Shown: piece by piece, positions 1 to 10,095 of the stretch
Position numbering within the stretch: position 1 is the stretch's first letter
How the letters are laid out: each line of letters opens with the position of its first letter
The notes under the pieces: generated by a model
Databases searched by the model: none
Seen by the model: only the letters and a program-made list of their open reading frames with translations
What the model was told of the DNA's origin: nothing
Translations under genes and position numbers: made by a program
Assembly (NCBI GenBank): GCA_964523405.1
Contig: CAZGAQ010000022.1
Location: forward strand, 1-64,000
Direction of reading: 5' to 3'
Source: CAZGAQ01 sp964523405
Lineage (GTDB): Bacteria; Planctomycetota; Phycisphaerae; UBA1845; Fen-1342
DNA length: 64,000 bases

Positions 1-1135
1 GTACCCGCCGTACGTGTTTAGCGGCTACTGCCACATTCAGGAGTACTTCACGCTCAAGGAGCGGTTCCTGTTTGTGGACGTGTGCGGTCTGGATCGGGCG
101 GTGCGCGAGCTGAAGCTGGAGGGCGACCTGGAGTTGACGTTCGCCTTCAACCGCCGGCTGGAGTCCTATCCACTGGTGGCGCCGGAGAACGTCCGCCTGC
201 ACTGCGTGCCGATCGTGAATCTCTTTACGCATAGCGCCGAGCCGATCCGCTTGAGCCAGGATCGCGTGCGCTATCTCGTGCAGCCGGCCCGCGCGGGCAT
301 CGCCGACCGCCGCCACGCCGAGGTGTACTCGGTCGACCGCGTGCTCGGGCTGGTGCGGGCACAGGACCTGGAGTCGCACGAATTCAAGCCGTTCTACTCA
401 TTCGCCCACGTGGCCACGAATGACCCGCGCGCCGCGACGTATTACCAGCTCCAGGTGACGCCAAGCATGATCGGTACGGAGGCCCGCTGGGGCACCGACA
501 CGTTCGTGTCCTTCGTCGTCGGCGGAGGGGCCGAGATGGTGCCGGCCGAAGAGACCATCTCCATCGACCTGACTTGCACGAACCGCGACTTGCCGGGGGA
601 GCTGCGCGCGGGCGACATTAGCGAGCCGACCGACGCCTCGCCGTCGGGCATCCGCTTTCGCAACCTGCTGAAGCCCACGCCGACCGTGCGTCCGCCGCTG
701 GGCCGCGGCCTGCATTGGCGGCTGATCTCGCACCTGTCGCTGAACTACGTGTCGCTGGCGAAGATCGAGCATCTGCGCGAGCTCTTGCGCGTTTACGACT
801 ACCAGGCCGCGCACGACGCGCAGCGGGCCCTGGTGCATCAGCGGCTGCTGGACGGCATCGTGACGCTGCGCGCGACCTATCGCGAACGCATGGTGCGCGG
901 GGCGCCGATCCGTGGGCTGCAACTGCAGTTGGAATTGAACGAGGACCACTTTGCGGGCGAGGGTGACGCGTTCCTGTTCGCCGCGCTGCTGGACCGCTTC
1001 TTCGGGGCCTACGTCACCGTCAATGCCTTCAGCCAATTGACGGTGCGCTTCACGCGCAGCGGGCAGGTCCATGCCTTCCCGCCGCGCGCCGGTGAGCAGA
1101 GTACGCCAGCGGAGTCCTGTCATGACGACCGTTAG
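1..1135 (+). CDS. tssF: T6SS baseplate subunit TssF, C-terminal part
   Basis: This is the C-terminal ~378 residues of TssF (ImpG/VasA), a wedge subunit of the type VI secretion baseplate in the cytoplasm. The reading frame is open through base 2, so the true start lies upstream of the window and the GTG at 14 is internal. The visible protein has the family's late features: a 'YFTLKERFLFVDV' stretch, a 'PVVNLF'-like segment (here PIVNLFTHSAEPI), and 'WRLISHLSLNYVSL' near residue 240. It overlaps tssG by 14 bases, which implies translational coupling. Family assignment is firm because of these motifs and the tssG-tssH-vgrG neighbours. Confidence 0.93.
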   Translation, partial: YPPYVFSGYCHIQEYFTLKERFLFVDVCGLDRAVRELKLEGDLELTFAFNRRLESYPLVAPENVRLHCVPIVNLFTHSAEPIRLSQDRVRYLVQPARAGIADRRHAEVYSVDRVLGLVRAQDLESHEFKPFYSFAHVATNDPRAATYYQLQVTPSMIGTEARWGTDTFVSFVVGGGAEMVPAEETISIDLTCTNRDLPGELRAGDISEPTDASPSGIRFRNLLKPTPTVRPPLGRGLHWRLISHLSLNYVSLAKIEHLRELLRVYDYQAAHDAQRALVHQRLLDGIVTLRATYRERMVRGAPIRGLQLQLELNEDHFAGEGDAFLFAALLDRFFGAYVTVNAFSQLTVRFTRSGQVHAFPPRAGEQSTPAESCHDDR

Positions 1136-2219
1136 CGCCCAGCCCCGCGCTTCCGCAGCGCCCGCTCCGCCGGACGCGCTGGACCGGCTGCGCGCCCGGC
1201 CGTGGGAGTTCGACTTCTTCCAGGCGGTCTGGCTGCTGGAGCGCGCCAATGCGGGGGGCACGCCCGTCGGCCAGCGTGGCCCCGTGACGCAGGAGCGACT
1301 CCGCTTCCGCCCCGATTTGTCGCTGGGCTTTCCCGCCACGGATGTGTGCGGACTGCTCGAGTTTTCCGGCGCGAGTGGCGCGCCCTGCCACCTGCTGGAG
1401 GTCGCGTTCCTCGGTCTGTACGGCGGCTCGACGCCGCTGCCGTTGCACTATGCCGTGGACATCCTGCGGGCGAGTGATCCGGAGCGGGCGACCGAACGCG
1501 GGGGGCCGGGCCACGGGTCTGGCGCCGACCTGCTGCCCGGTTCCAGTCCGATGCGGGACTTTGTGGACGTGCTGCACCATCGCGTGATCTCGCTTTTCTA
1601 CCGCGCGTGGCTGAAGTACCACTACGAGCGTGCTTTTGCCGCCCCGCAGCGCGACGTCGTCACCGATTATCTGAAGCTGCTGATCGGCTGCCCGCCGGAG
1701 TACGACGCCGCGACGCTGGGGGTGCCGCCGCTGAAGCTGCTGCGCTACGCCGGCCTGCTGACGCAGCGCCCGCGCTCGGCCATGAGCCTGCAGGGCCTGC
1801 TCTTCGACTACTGGGGCGATATTCCGGTGCAGGTGCAGCAGTTTGTCGGACAATGGGTGCCGCTGGAACCGGGCGATCTGAATCACCTGGGTGCCGCCAA
1901 CAGCCGCTTGGGCGTCGATCTGACGGTGGGGGATCAGGTCTACGACCTGGGGGGTGCGTTCCAGATCCGCCTGGGGCCGGTGGATTTGGCCACGTATGAG
2001 ACGTTCCTCCCCGGCGCGGCGCGTTACGAACAGACCCGGGCCCTGACGCGGCTGTACTGCGCGGACCCGCTGGCGTTCTCGCTCGAGATCGTGCTGCGCG
2101 CGGGCGAAGTGCCCATGACGCAACTGACCTCGAACGCGCAAGCCGGCCGCCTCGGCTGGACGAGCTGGGTGCGGACCGGTGATCTCGGCGAAACCGCGGT
2201 GACCTTTGCCGCGAGCTAA
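1122..2219 (+). CDS. tssG: T6SS baseplate subunit TssG
   Basis: TssG (ImpH/VasB), 365 residues, is the partner of TssF in the baseplate wedge. Family hallmarks are an N-terminal 'WEFDFFQAVWLLER' near residues 28-40, 'RFRPDLSLGFPATDV' and a mid-protein 'FYRAWLKYHYERAF'. A frame extends upstream to 1071, but the ATG at 1122 is preferred. It has GGAG at 1111-1114 with suitable spacing, it gives the usual short tail before the conserved block, and it limits overlap with tssF to 14 bases. It is cotranscribed with tssF and followed by clpV after 86 bases. Confidence 0.94.
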   Translation: MTTVSAQPRASAAPAPPDALDRLRARPWEFDFFQAVWLLERANAGGTPVGQRGPVTQERLRFRPDLSLGFPATDVCGLLEFSGASGAPCHLLEVAFLGLYGGSTPLPLHYAVDILRASDPERATERGGPGHGSGADLLPGSSPMRDFVDVLHHRVISLFYRAWLKYHYERAFAAPQRDVVTDYLKLLIGCPPEYDAATLGVPPLKLLRYAGLLTQRPRSAMSLQGLLFDYWGDIPVQVQQFVGQWVPLEPGDLNHLGAANSRLGVDLTVGDQVYDLGGAFQIRLGPVDLATYETFLPGAARYEQTRALTRLYCADPLAFSLEIVLRAGEVPMTQLTSNAQAGRLGWTSWVRTGDLGETAVTFAAS

Positions 2220-2236
2220 GGCCCGCGTGTGGGCCC

Positions 2237-2257
2237 CGCCGGACCGGCCGTCCGGCG
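2237..2257 (+). other. Perfect inverted repeat between tssG and clpV
   Basis: CGCCGGAC at 2237-2244 pairs with GTCCGGCG at 2250-2257 across a 5-base loop. No T-run follows, so it is not a standard intrinsic terminator. It may be a processing or pausing hairpin within the T6SS transcript. Confidence 0.5.
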
Positions 2258-2305
2258 TGCGTGCGTGACCGACCGACCTGACCGAGCGAAGGAGAGAGCA
2301 GGGAC

Positions 2306-5080
2306 ATGAGCGACACGCCCTCCGCCAACACCGCGGAACAACTGCGTAACCTACTGCGGCGCAGCGACGCCCAGTGTATCCAGGCCTTCCAGGGGGCCAC
2401 CAGTGTCTGCGCCTCGCGCACGCACTATGAGGTCACCCCGGAACACCTGCTCTTGCGGTTGCTCGACGAGAACATCGGCGACGTCAACCAGATCTTCAGC
2501 ACCTTCAAGGTCGATCGCGCGCGGCTGCGGCGCGCCGTCCAGCATGCCCTCGACCAGATGCCGGGACAGCACCGCGGCCGGCCCGCCCTGTCCCCCAAGC
2601 TCGTCGAGCTGTTCCAGTCGGCGGGCGTCCTGGCCGACGAGTACGGCTGCGAGCAGATCCGTCCCGGGCTGCTGATCCTCGCGCTCGCCCTCAACCCCGG
2701 GCACGTGAATCTCGGCGAATTCGCGACCGAGCTCGAACGCATCGACATCGACCAGCTCCGCGATCATTTCCAGGAGATCGTGCTCGGCCCGTCGGTGGGC
2801 GGCGCGCCGGAGGGACGGGGCAAGGGGGCGCCGGGTGCCCCGGGCGGCGGCACGGCGCTGGAGCAGTTCTGCGTGGACCTCACCGCCAAGGCCCAGGCCG
2901 GCGGGATCGACCCCGTCTTCGGCCGTGACCCCGAAATCCGCCAGATGATCGACATTCTCGGCCGGCGGCGCAAGAACAACCCGATCATTGTGGGCGAGCC
3001 TGGCACGGGCAAGACCGCGATCGTCGAGGGACTCGCGCTGCGGATTGTGCAGAACGACGTGCCGCCGTTCCTGCGCGGCGTGCGGCTCATGTGCCTGGAT
3101 CTGGGCCTGCTGCAGGCGGGCGCGGGCGTGAAGGGCGAGTTCGAGAACCGCCTCAAGAACGTGATCCGCGAGATCAAGGAAAGCACGCAGCCGATGATCA
3201 CGTTCATCGACGAGGCCCACACGCTCATCGGTGCGGGGGCCGGGGCCGGCGGCGGCGATGCCTCCAACCTGCTCAAGCCGGCCCTGGCGCGCGGCGAGCT
3301 GCGCACCGTCGCGGCCACCACCTGGGCTGAGTACAAAAAGTACTTCGAGAAGGACGCCGCCCTCGAACGCCGCTTTCAGGTGGTGCGCTGCAACGAGCCG
3401 ACCGTCGAAGCCACGGTCGTCATGCTCCGCGGCCTGAAGGACAAGTATGAAAAGCACCACAAGATCGTCGTGCTCGATGAGGCCGTGACCGCCGCCGCCG
3501 AAATCTCGAAACGCTACATCAGCGGCCGCTACCTGCCGGACAAGGCCGTCGACCTGCTCGACACGGCTTCCGCGCGCGTGGCCGTGGCGCTGACCACGCG
3601 TCCGGCCGCACTCGAAGACATCGACCGGCAGATCAGCAGCCTTGATACCGCCGTGGCCGCGCTGCAGCGCGACGAGGCGGCCGGTCTGACGATCGAGACG
3701 GCCATGCTCAACGAGATGCAGGCGCAGCGCACGAAGCTGTTCGCCCAACGCGCGGAGACGGAACAGCGCTGGCAGAACGAGCTGGCAGCCGTGAACCGCA
3801 TCCGCGACCTGCGGGCGCAGCTGCAGGGGGCGGACAGCCCAGACGCTGTGGCGCGCCGCGCGGAGGCCGCCGCTGCCCAGCCGGCAGCCCCAGCCGCCGA
3901 AAAGGCCCCGGCGAAAGCGCCCGAGAAGGTACCCGACCAGACCGCGGGCAAAGAGGCCGCGCCGGCCGCGGCCGTTGCGCCGGTCGACCCGGCCGCGCTG
4001 CGGCGAGAGGTCGCGGCGGCGATGGCCGAGTTGCAGCGCATCCAGGGCGAGAACGCGTTGCTGTATCCGCAGGTGGATGCCGCCGCCGTTGCGGCGGTCG
4101 TCTCCGACTGGACCGGCATTCCCGTCGGCCGCGTTGTCAAGGACGAGGTCAGTGCGATCCTGCAGATGGAGGATCGCCTGCGCGGCCGCGTCGTGGGCCA
4201 GGATCACGCGTTACAGGTGGTGGCCGAAAAGCTGCGTTCGTCGAAGGCGGGGATCGGCAACCCGTCGCAGCCGATGGGCGTGTTCCTGTGCGTGGGCCCC
4301 AGCGGCACGGGCAAGACGGAGTTGGCGCTGTCGGTCGCGGACCTGCTCTTCGGTGGCGAACGCTTCCTGACGACGATCAACATGTCGGAGTTCATGGAAA
4401 AGCACACGGTCTCGCAGCTCAAGGGCTCGCCGCCCGGCTATGTCGGCTACGGCGAAGGCGGCGTCTTGACCGAGGCGGTGCGGCAGAATCCGTATTCGGT
4501 CGTGCTGCTCGACGAGGTCGAGAAGGCCCACCCGGATGTGATGAACCTGTTCTACCAGGTCTTCGACAAGGGCAATCTGGCCGACGGCGAAGGCCGCGTG
4601 ATCGACTTCAAGAACACGGTCGTGTTCCTGACGAGCAACCTGGGTACCGACGTGATCCAGCAGATGTGCGAGTCGGGTAACGAGGTGAACTGGCAGGAGC
4701 TGCGCGAAGCGATCTACCCGCATCTGCGCGAGCACTTCAAGCCCGCCCTGGTGGCCCGCATGACGGTGATCCCGTTCTACACGCTCGGCAACGAAGTGCT
4801 GAAGAACATCGCGCGGATGAAGCTGGGCAAGGTCGGCAAGCGCCTCGGCGCCGTGCACAAAGTGACCCTGCGGGCCGACGAGCCGGTTTACGACGCGATC
4901 GCCGCCCGCTGCCAGCAGGTGGACCTCGGCGCCCGCCAGATCGATCACGTCATCGATCGCGAGGTGCTGCCGGTGCTGTCGCGCCGGCTGCTGGAGCAAC
5001 TGGCGGCCGAGAAGATGCCGCCGGTCATCCACATGAGCGTGACCGACAACGAGTTCGTGTACGAGTTCACGGAGGCCTGA
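2306..5080 (+). CDS. tssH: T6SS sheath-recycling AAA+ ATPase ClpV/TssH
   Basis: ClpV (TssH), 924 residues, is the AAA+ unfoldase that disassembles contracted TssBC sheaths. An N-terminal Clp-N domain (~10-160) is followed by two nucleotide-binding domains. Walker A motifs are GEPGTGKT at 230-237 and GPSGTGKT at 664-671, and a ClpB-type sensor/C-domain ends the protein. The position in a T6SS operon distinguishes it from ClpB. The ATG at 2306 follows a purine-rich GGAGAGAG. The middle helical region (~510-570) carries an Ala/Pro/Lys-rich low-complexity insertion that is unusual for the family. The next gene, vgrG, starts 85 bases downstream. Confidence 0.95.
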   Translation: MSDTPSANTAEQLRNLLRRSDAQCIQAFQGATSVCASRTHYEVTPEHLLLRLLDENIGDVNQIFSTFKVDRARLRRAVQHALDQMPGQHRGRPALSPKLVELFQSAGVLADEYGCEQIRPGLLILALALNPGHVNLGEFATELERIDIDQLRDHFQEIVLGPSVGGAPEGRGKGAPGAPGGGTALEQFCVDLTAKAQAGGIDPVFGRDPEIRQMIDILGRRRKNNPIIVGEPGTGKTAIVEGLALRIVQNDVPPFLRGVRLMCLDLGLLQAGAGVKGEFENRLKNVIREIKESTQPMITFIDEAHTLIGAGAGAGGGDASNLLKPALARGELRTVAATTWAEYKKYFEKDAALERRFQVVRCNEPTVEATVVMLRGLKDKYEKHHKIVVLDEAVTAAAEISKRYISGRYLPDKAVDLLDTASARVAVALTTRPAALEDIDRQISSLDTAVAALQRDEAAGLTIETAMLNEMQAQRTKLFAQRAETEQRWQNELAAVNRIRDLRAQLQGADSPDAVARRAEAAAAQPAAPAAEKAPAKAPEKVPDQTAGKEAAPAAAVAPVDPAALRREVAAAMAELQRIQGENALLYPQVDAAAVAAVVSDWTGIPVGRVVKDEVSAILQMEDRLRGRVVGQDHALQVVAEKLRSSKAGIGNPSQPMGVFLCVGPSGTGKTELALSVADLLFGGERFLTTINMSEFMEKHTVSQLKGSPPGYVGYGEGGVLTEAVRQNPYSVVLLDEVEKAHPDVMNLFYQVFDKGNLADGEGRVIDFKNTVVFLTSNLGTDVIQQMCESGNEVNWQELREAIYPHLREHFKPALVARMTVIPFYTLGNEVLKNIARMKLGKVGKRLGAVHKVTLRADEPVYDAIAARCQQVDLGARQIDHVIDREVLPVLSRRLLEQLAAEKMPPVIHMSVTDNEFVYEFTEA

Positions 5081-5165
5081 CGGCCCGGCCGTACCGCCGC
5101 GGCGCGGGGTGCGCCGGCGAACGACGGGGTCGCGAGGTGTGCAGCGGAAGGTGAGGTGACGGCCA

Positions 5166-7793
5166 ATGGCGCTCGTATTCGATCGCAGCGAATCGCAACT
5201 GGCGTTTCAGATGGCCGGCGGCGCACTGGACCGCTTCCAGGTGATCCGGTACCGCGGCACCGAAGGCCTGTGTCAGCTCTACCGCTTCGAGATCGAGCTG
5301 GCGACCGACGACCTTGCGGTGGACCTCAACGAAATCGTCGGCAAAGCCGCCGTGCTGAGCATCAACACGGTCACGGAGGAGCGCTGGTTCCACGGCCTCG
5401 TGAGCCGCTTCGAGCTCACCAATCAGAGCGAGCGACAAGCGTACTTCCGCGCCGAGCTCGTGCCCGGCATCTGGCTGCTCACGCATCGCTACAACTCGCG
5501 GATCTTCCAGAACCAGACGACCAAGGACATCGTTACGGCCGTGCTGACGCAGGCCGGCTTCGCGTCCGATGCCCTCAAGTTCTCGCTGTCGGGCTCGTAT
5601 CAGCCGCGCGAGTACTGCGTGCAATATCGCGAGAGCGACTACAACTTCATCGCTCGCCTGCTCGAGGAGGAAGGCATCTGGTGGTATTTCGAGCAGACCA
5701 AGGACAAGCACACGCTGATGCTGGCCGACGCGACGGCCGCCTACCAGCCGATCACCGGCACGGCCACGCTGCCCTTCGTGCCGCCTAGCGGCATGAGCCA
5801 CGAAACCGAGCACGTTTACCGCTTTCGACTTGGGCAGATCGTCCGCCCCGGCGCCGTAGCCCTCAACGACTTCGACTTCAAGAACCCCAAGCTCAAGCTG
5901 GGCGCCAAGGCCGATGCCGGACGCGACACGGGCCTGCAGTTCTTTGACTACCCCGGCGAGTACCTCGAGCAGAGTGCCGGTACCGCACTTGCCAAGATAC
6001 GCATGGAGGAATTCGAGTCCGGGCGCGTCCTGGGCGTCGGCCAGAGCAACTCCTACCGCCTGAGTATCGCCCGCACTTTCGAGCTCAGCGAGCACCCGAT
6101 CAGCGCGGTCAACGGCAGCTACGTGCTCACCGCGCTGACGCACCAGGGCAAACAGGCTGCCCTGCGCACCACCACCGGCGCCAGCGCCCGCGGCAGCCTA
6201 CTCGACGCCCGTGCGCACCAGTCGCTCATGGCCGCGCGCCAGGCCAACGACGAGAACGTCCGACAACTGGCCGAGGCCCTCCTGCAGCTCGCCGCCCGCT
6301 TCCACGCCGGCGACGGCACCGCCCACCGCGCGCTGACCAACTGGGTCTACCACGCCGGCCAGGTCTCGCGCGACCTCGCCAACGTCGCGGCCGCCAGCGG
6401 CGCCAGCGCGCTCGAGGCGGTCTCGCTGCGCAACCTGATCGACGATGTGACGACGAGCGGGCTCATCGAGTTCGATGCCCCCGTCTACGAGTGCAGCTTC
6501 GAGTGCATCCCGGCCACCGTGCCCTATCGCCCCCCGCGCGCCACGCCTTGGCCGGTCATGCGCGGCACCCAGACCGCGCGCGTCGTCGGCCCGTCCGGCG
6601 AGGAAATCTACACGGACGAGTACGGCCGCGTGCGCGTCCAGTTCAACTGGGACCGCGAGGGCAAGTTCGACGACAAGTCTTCCTGCTGGATGCGCGTCGC
6701 GCAGGGCATGGCCGGCGGCAGTTACGGCATGATGTTCCTGCCGCGCATCGGCCAGGAAGTGATCGTCGACTTCCTCGAAGGCGACCCGGACAAGCCGATC
6801 ATCGTCGGCCGCGTATTCAACGCCGATCACATGCCGCCCTACAAGCTGCCGGACGAGAAGACCAAGAGCGTTATCAAGACGCACACCAGCAAGGGCGGCG
6901 GCGGCTGCAATGAGATCCGCTTCGAGGACCTCAAGGACAAGGAGCAGCTTTTCCTGCAGGCCCAGCGGCAGATGGATACGAACGTCAAGGCCGACCATTT
7001 CCATACCACCGGCGGTAGCTACCACTTGACGGTTGGCGGCGAGAAGGACGGCCAGCTCTCGGGCGAGTACCGCCAGAAGATCTTCAAGCTCAAACAGACG
7101 CACGTGAAGGGCGAGGTGCGGACCTGGATCGAGAAGGACGAGTCGCACAAGGTCGACGGCAAAGTGTCCGTGCAGGTCAAGGGTACGCACTCGACCACAG
7201 TGGGCGGGGACGTGGTTGAGAAGCTCGACGGCAACGTCAAGGTGGATGTCGCCACCACCTATGCCTGCAAGGCGGGCACCGGTATTCGTTTCGAGGCGGG
7301 CTCGGGGCTCGAACTGAAGTGCGGGGGCAGTAGCATTGTCCTCTCACCGGGCGGCATCTACATCGTCGGCACGGTGGTGAACATCAATAGCGGCAGCGGC
7401 CCGGCCGTGTCGCCCCCCTCCTGTTCCGCGACTTCGCCTCAGGCCGTAGAAGACCCGACGGCCGCCGACAGCTCCAAGCCCGGCAAGGACACGACCTACT
7501 CGGCCACCGGCGCGCCGCCGCCCGCGGTCACGCCCCCGCAGGAGGTCCCCGGCTACGAGTGGAAGGGCCAGGAGCCGCCGCCGGAGGAGGAGACGACCTA
7601 CATCGACATTGAGCTGACGGACGACGAAGGCGACCCGGTCCCCGGTGAGTTCTACCGCGTGACCGACTCGAAGGGCAAGGTCTGCGAGGGCACGCTCGAC
7701 AGCAACGGCTACGCCCACGTGACCGGCATCGCCCCCGGCGACTGTCAGATCGAGTTCCCGGATTTGGATCAGTCCACATGGTCCCGCGCTTGA
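5166..7793 (+). CDS. vgrG: T6SS spike protein VgrG with C-terminal beta-sandwich domain
   Basis: VgrG (TssI), 875 residues, forms the trimeric puncturing spike. The N-terminal gp27-like part includes 'YRGTEGLCQLYRFEIEL' and 'RESDYNFIARLLEEEGIWWYF'. It is followed by the gp5-type OB fold ('DEYGRVRVQFNWDREGK', 'LPRIGQEVIVDFLEGDPD') and a repetitive gp5_C needle. A Pro-rich linker (~760-808) leads to a ~65-residue tail domain (811-875) with alternating beta strands ending in 'EFPDLDQSTW'. A close relative of this tail lies in the PAAR protein at 11047-12807. Extended tails like this usually carry or dock effectors. Start ATG at 5166 has a GAGGTGA upstream. Confidence 0.95.
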   Translation: MALVFDRSESQLAFQMAGGALDRFQVIRYRGTEGLCQLYRFEIELATDDLAVDLNEIVGKAAVLSINTVTEERWFHGLVSRFELTNQSERQAYFRAELVPGIWLLTHRYNSRIFQNQTTKDIVTAVLTQAGFASDALKFSLSGSYQPREYCVQYRESDYNFIARLLEEEGIWWYFEQTKDKHTLMLADATAAYQPITGTATLPFVPPSGMSHETEHVYRFRLGQIVRPGAVALNDFDFKNPKLKLGAKADAGRDTGLQFFDYPGEYLEQSAGTALAKIRMEEFESGRVLGVGQSNSYRLSIARTFELSEHPISAVNGSYVLTALTHQGKQAALRTTTGASARGSLLDARAHQSLMAARQANDENVRQLAEALLQLAARFHAGDGTAHRALTNWVYHAGQVSRDLANVAAASGASALEAVSLRNLIDDVTTSGLIEFDAPVYECSFECIPATVPYRPPRATPWPVMRGTQTARVVGPSGEEIYTDEYGRVRVQFNWDREGKFDDKSSCWMRVAQGMAGGSYGMMFLPRIGQEVIVDFLEGDPDKPIIVGRVFNADHMPPYKLPDEKTKSVIKTHTSKGGGGCNEIRFEDLKDKEQLFLQAQRQMDTNVKADHFHTTGGSYHLTVGGEKDGQLSGEYRQKIFKLKQTHVKGEVRTWIEKDESHKVDGKVSVQVKGTHSTTVGGDVVEKLDGNVKVDVATTYACKAGTGIRFEAGSGLELKCGGSSIVLSPGGIYIVGTVVNINSGSGPAVSPPSCSATSPQAVEDPTAADSSKPGKDTTYSATGAPPPAVTPPQEVPGYEWKGQEPPPEEETTYIDIELTDDEGDPVPGEFYRVTDSKGKVCEGTLDSNGYAHVTGIAPGDCQIEFPDLDQSTWSRA

Positions 7794-7837
7794 TGGCGCC
7801 GCGCGGGAGTTGGTGAGCGCATAGCGGAGTAGCACCG

Positions 7838-10072
7838 ATGTCCGTCAAACCCCAAGGCACCCCGCCGCCTGCACCGAAGAAGCCGCTGCCGCCCCGCCCG
7901 GTCTGGCCGGACGTCCCCTATGACTACAAGGTCAAAGCGGACTACGAAACCCTGTGCTGGATCGCGCAACAGCACACCTTCAACAACTGCGACCCGCTGC
8001 GCGCCGAGGCCGCCAATGCCCCGCACCTGAACAAGACCTATCTGAAGAAGGACGATGTCGTCCGCATCCCCGCGCTCAAGCCCAAGACCGACCACGGCGC
8101 CACCGAGCAGCTCCACAAGTTCAAAAAGCCCGACTATCCGGTGCCCAAGGTGGAGCTCATCCAGGACAAGAACGAGTACAAGCAGGCCATCCACGCGGCC
8201 GCCCAGTATGTGTCGGCCCATCCGCTGGGCGGCACCACCGCGCCCACCGGGGGCCAGCCACCGCCGCCGCCCGCGCAGCTCGTCGCCAAACGCATGATCC
8301 GCGCGGGGATCGAGAACGACCCGAAGGCCCGCACCCTGGCCATCAGCAACTACGTCGTGGACCGTGGCGGTGACGGGACCGTCCCCGGCAACTTCCCCGA
8401 CGACACGAAGTACGAGTACGTCAAGGACGGCTCCGACGACCCGGATCACTTCAAAGTCCAGGTCTACGACAACAGCATCTCTGGCTCCACCCAGACGATC
8501 ACCGTCACGCTCTGCGCGCTCAAACCCTTCTATTACGCCAGCGTCAAGGACGGCAAGACCTACGTCAAGCTCCACCCCACGGCCAATTGCTGGCCCAAGA
8601 GCGCCAGCCGCAAGCTGACGGTGACCTGCAAACGCGTCGGCGATACCAACTACTTCCGTTCCCCCTACCTGCGCCTCGTCACCACGCCCGGTCGCCAGAC
8701 GAAACGGCCCAAGCAGACCCTGTTGGTCTCCGACTACCTGGATGAGGGCACGAAGAAGTACGAGAAATACCACACGGAGATTCTGCACCAGAAGGTGCAG
8801 GCCACCTACGCGTATCCCCACTGCTCGGCCAAGAAGTGCTCTGCGTACTTCGTCGCCAACCTGGCCGCCTCATACCAACTCCACATTGGCCTCTATCTCG
8901 CCAAGGGCACCGGGATGACCAAGGACACGGTGCGGCAGTCCATCTACAAGTGGGCCCGCCGCATCTTCTCCGCAGCCAACGTCTGCCCGGTGATCGACGA
9001 CTTCCGCGAGATCGATCTCCCCAAGAACATGGTGCGCATCGCCGACCAGACCGGGGCCGTCGGCGCGCACGCCTCCGGCAAGAACGCCAGTGGCGGCGCT
9101 TCCGACATGGGCATCAAGCTGGCCGGCAAGTGGGTCGTCCACCGACCCACGGCCGGGCAGTCGCCCGCCACGACCGCCGCGGCCTTCGTGACGGCCATCG
9201 CCAACCACACGGACCTCAAGAAGCTCGGCTACAAGGCCAAGTCGTTCCAGCACCGCCGGACCGATGTCACCGTCGCCGCCGGCATCAGCTATCCCTACGA
9301 CCTGCTCGTCTTCGACAAGGACGGCAAGCCCGTCGAGGTGGAGAGCGCCTACTCACGCGACCTCGCCCACGGCACTTCGCCGGGTCAGAGCTTGGCCCGC
9401 GTGCAGAATATGGTGCTGGACAACTTCCCCATCGGCTGGCCTGCCGCGAGCCCCGAACAGCGCGCCCTGCGCTGGAATTACTACCAGGACAACAGCATTA
9501 ACATCTACATCCTCGGCTCGCCGTTGAGCGGCAACTACTCCACCCCGCCCACCCTGCTGGACGGGCTGGGACCGTATGGCAAGTACAAGGGGTACGTGAC
9601 GGACGTCGGGCCGATCATCTACCTGGCCAAGACGGGCGTCAGCCGGCCGGCCGTCATCTCCCACGAGATCTGCCACCCCATGATGCACGTGTGCCATACC
9701 AGCACCCCCAAGAACGACGCCTACACGGCCGGCACGGTCCCGGCGAACAACGGCGCCGTGACCACGGAGCTGATGGACGGCAAGATCCTGACCGACACCG
9801 ACACGCATGACGCCAGCCTGCACCTGTCGGATGCCCCCATCGTGCCGACCTACCAGATCGTTGACGAGAACAACTCCTACGAGAAGCTCGACGGGACGAC
9901 CACGTCCGCTGGCGGCACGAAGACCACTCCGGTCCGTCGTTTGCACACCGTCGGTGGCTTCTACAACATCGTCCGCGCCTTTGCGGATCCGCTGAAGGAC
10001 CCGGACGTCACGGACTTGCCCGCCGACGCCAAGGCTGCCGAGGCCGAAGCGAAGACCTATCGCGGCGGCTGA
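7838..10072 (+). CDS. Putative T6SS cargo: LysM-like protein with HEXXH zincin motif
   Basis: A 744-residue protein encoded 44 bases after vgrG, and probably its cargo. After a Pro-rich start, residues ~27-82 look like a LysM-type domain (tyrosine-rich start, 'LKKDDVVRIPALK' end) followed by 'EQLHKF'. The central region has no family I recognise. Near the C-terminus lies H609-E-I-C-H613, with further His at 617 and 620. This matches the HEXXH zinc-binding motif of metallopeptidases, although the downstream spacing is not the metzincin HEXXHXXGXXH. No signal peptide or membrane segment is present, as expected for direct injection. Proteolytic activity is inferred. It could instead act on peptidoglycan or be an inactive adaptor. 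Confidence 0.7.
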   Translation: MSVKPQGTPPPAPKKPLPPRPVWPDVPYDYKVKADYETLCWIAQQHTFNNCDPLRAEAANAPHLNKTYLKKDDVVRIPALKPKTDHGATEQLHKFKKPDYPVPKVELIQDKNEYKQAIHAAAQYVSAHPLGGTTAPTGGQPPPPPAQLVAKRMIRAGIENDPKARTLAISNYVVDRGGDGTVPGNFPDDTKYEYVKDGSDDPDHFKVQVYDNSISGSTQTITVTLCALKPFYYASVKDGKTYVKLHPTANCWPKSASRKLTVTCKRVGDTNYFRSPYLRLVTTPGRQTKRPKQTLLVSDYLDEGTKKYEKYHTEILHQKVQATYAYPHCSAKKCSAYFVANLAASYQLHIGLYLAKGTGMTKDTVRQSIYKWARRIFSAANVCPVIDDFREIDLPKNMVRIADQTGAVGAHASGKNASGGASDMGIKLAGKWVVHRPTAGQSPATTAAAFVTAIANHTDLKKLGYKAKSFQHRRTDVTVAAGISYPYDLLVFDKDGKPVEVESAYSRDLAHGTSPGQSLARVQNMVLDNFPIGWPAASPEQRALRWNYYQDNSINIYILGSPLSGNYSTPPTLLDGLGPYGKYKGYVTDVGPIIYLAKTGVSRPAVISHEICHPMMHVCHTSTPKNDAYTAGTVPANNGAVTTELMDGKILTDTDTHDASLHLSDAPIVPTYQIVDENNSYEKLDGTTTSAGGTKTTPVRRLHTVGGFYNIVRAFADPLKDPDVTDLPADAKAAEAEAKTYRGG

Positions 10073-10095
10073 CGCCAGTTCGGAGGAGACGACTC

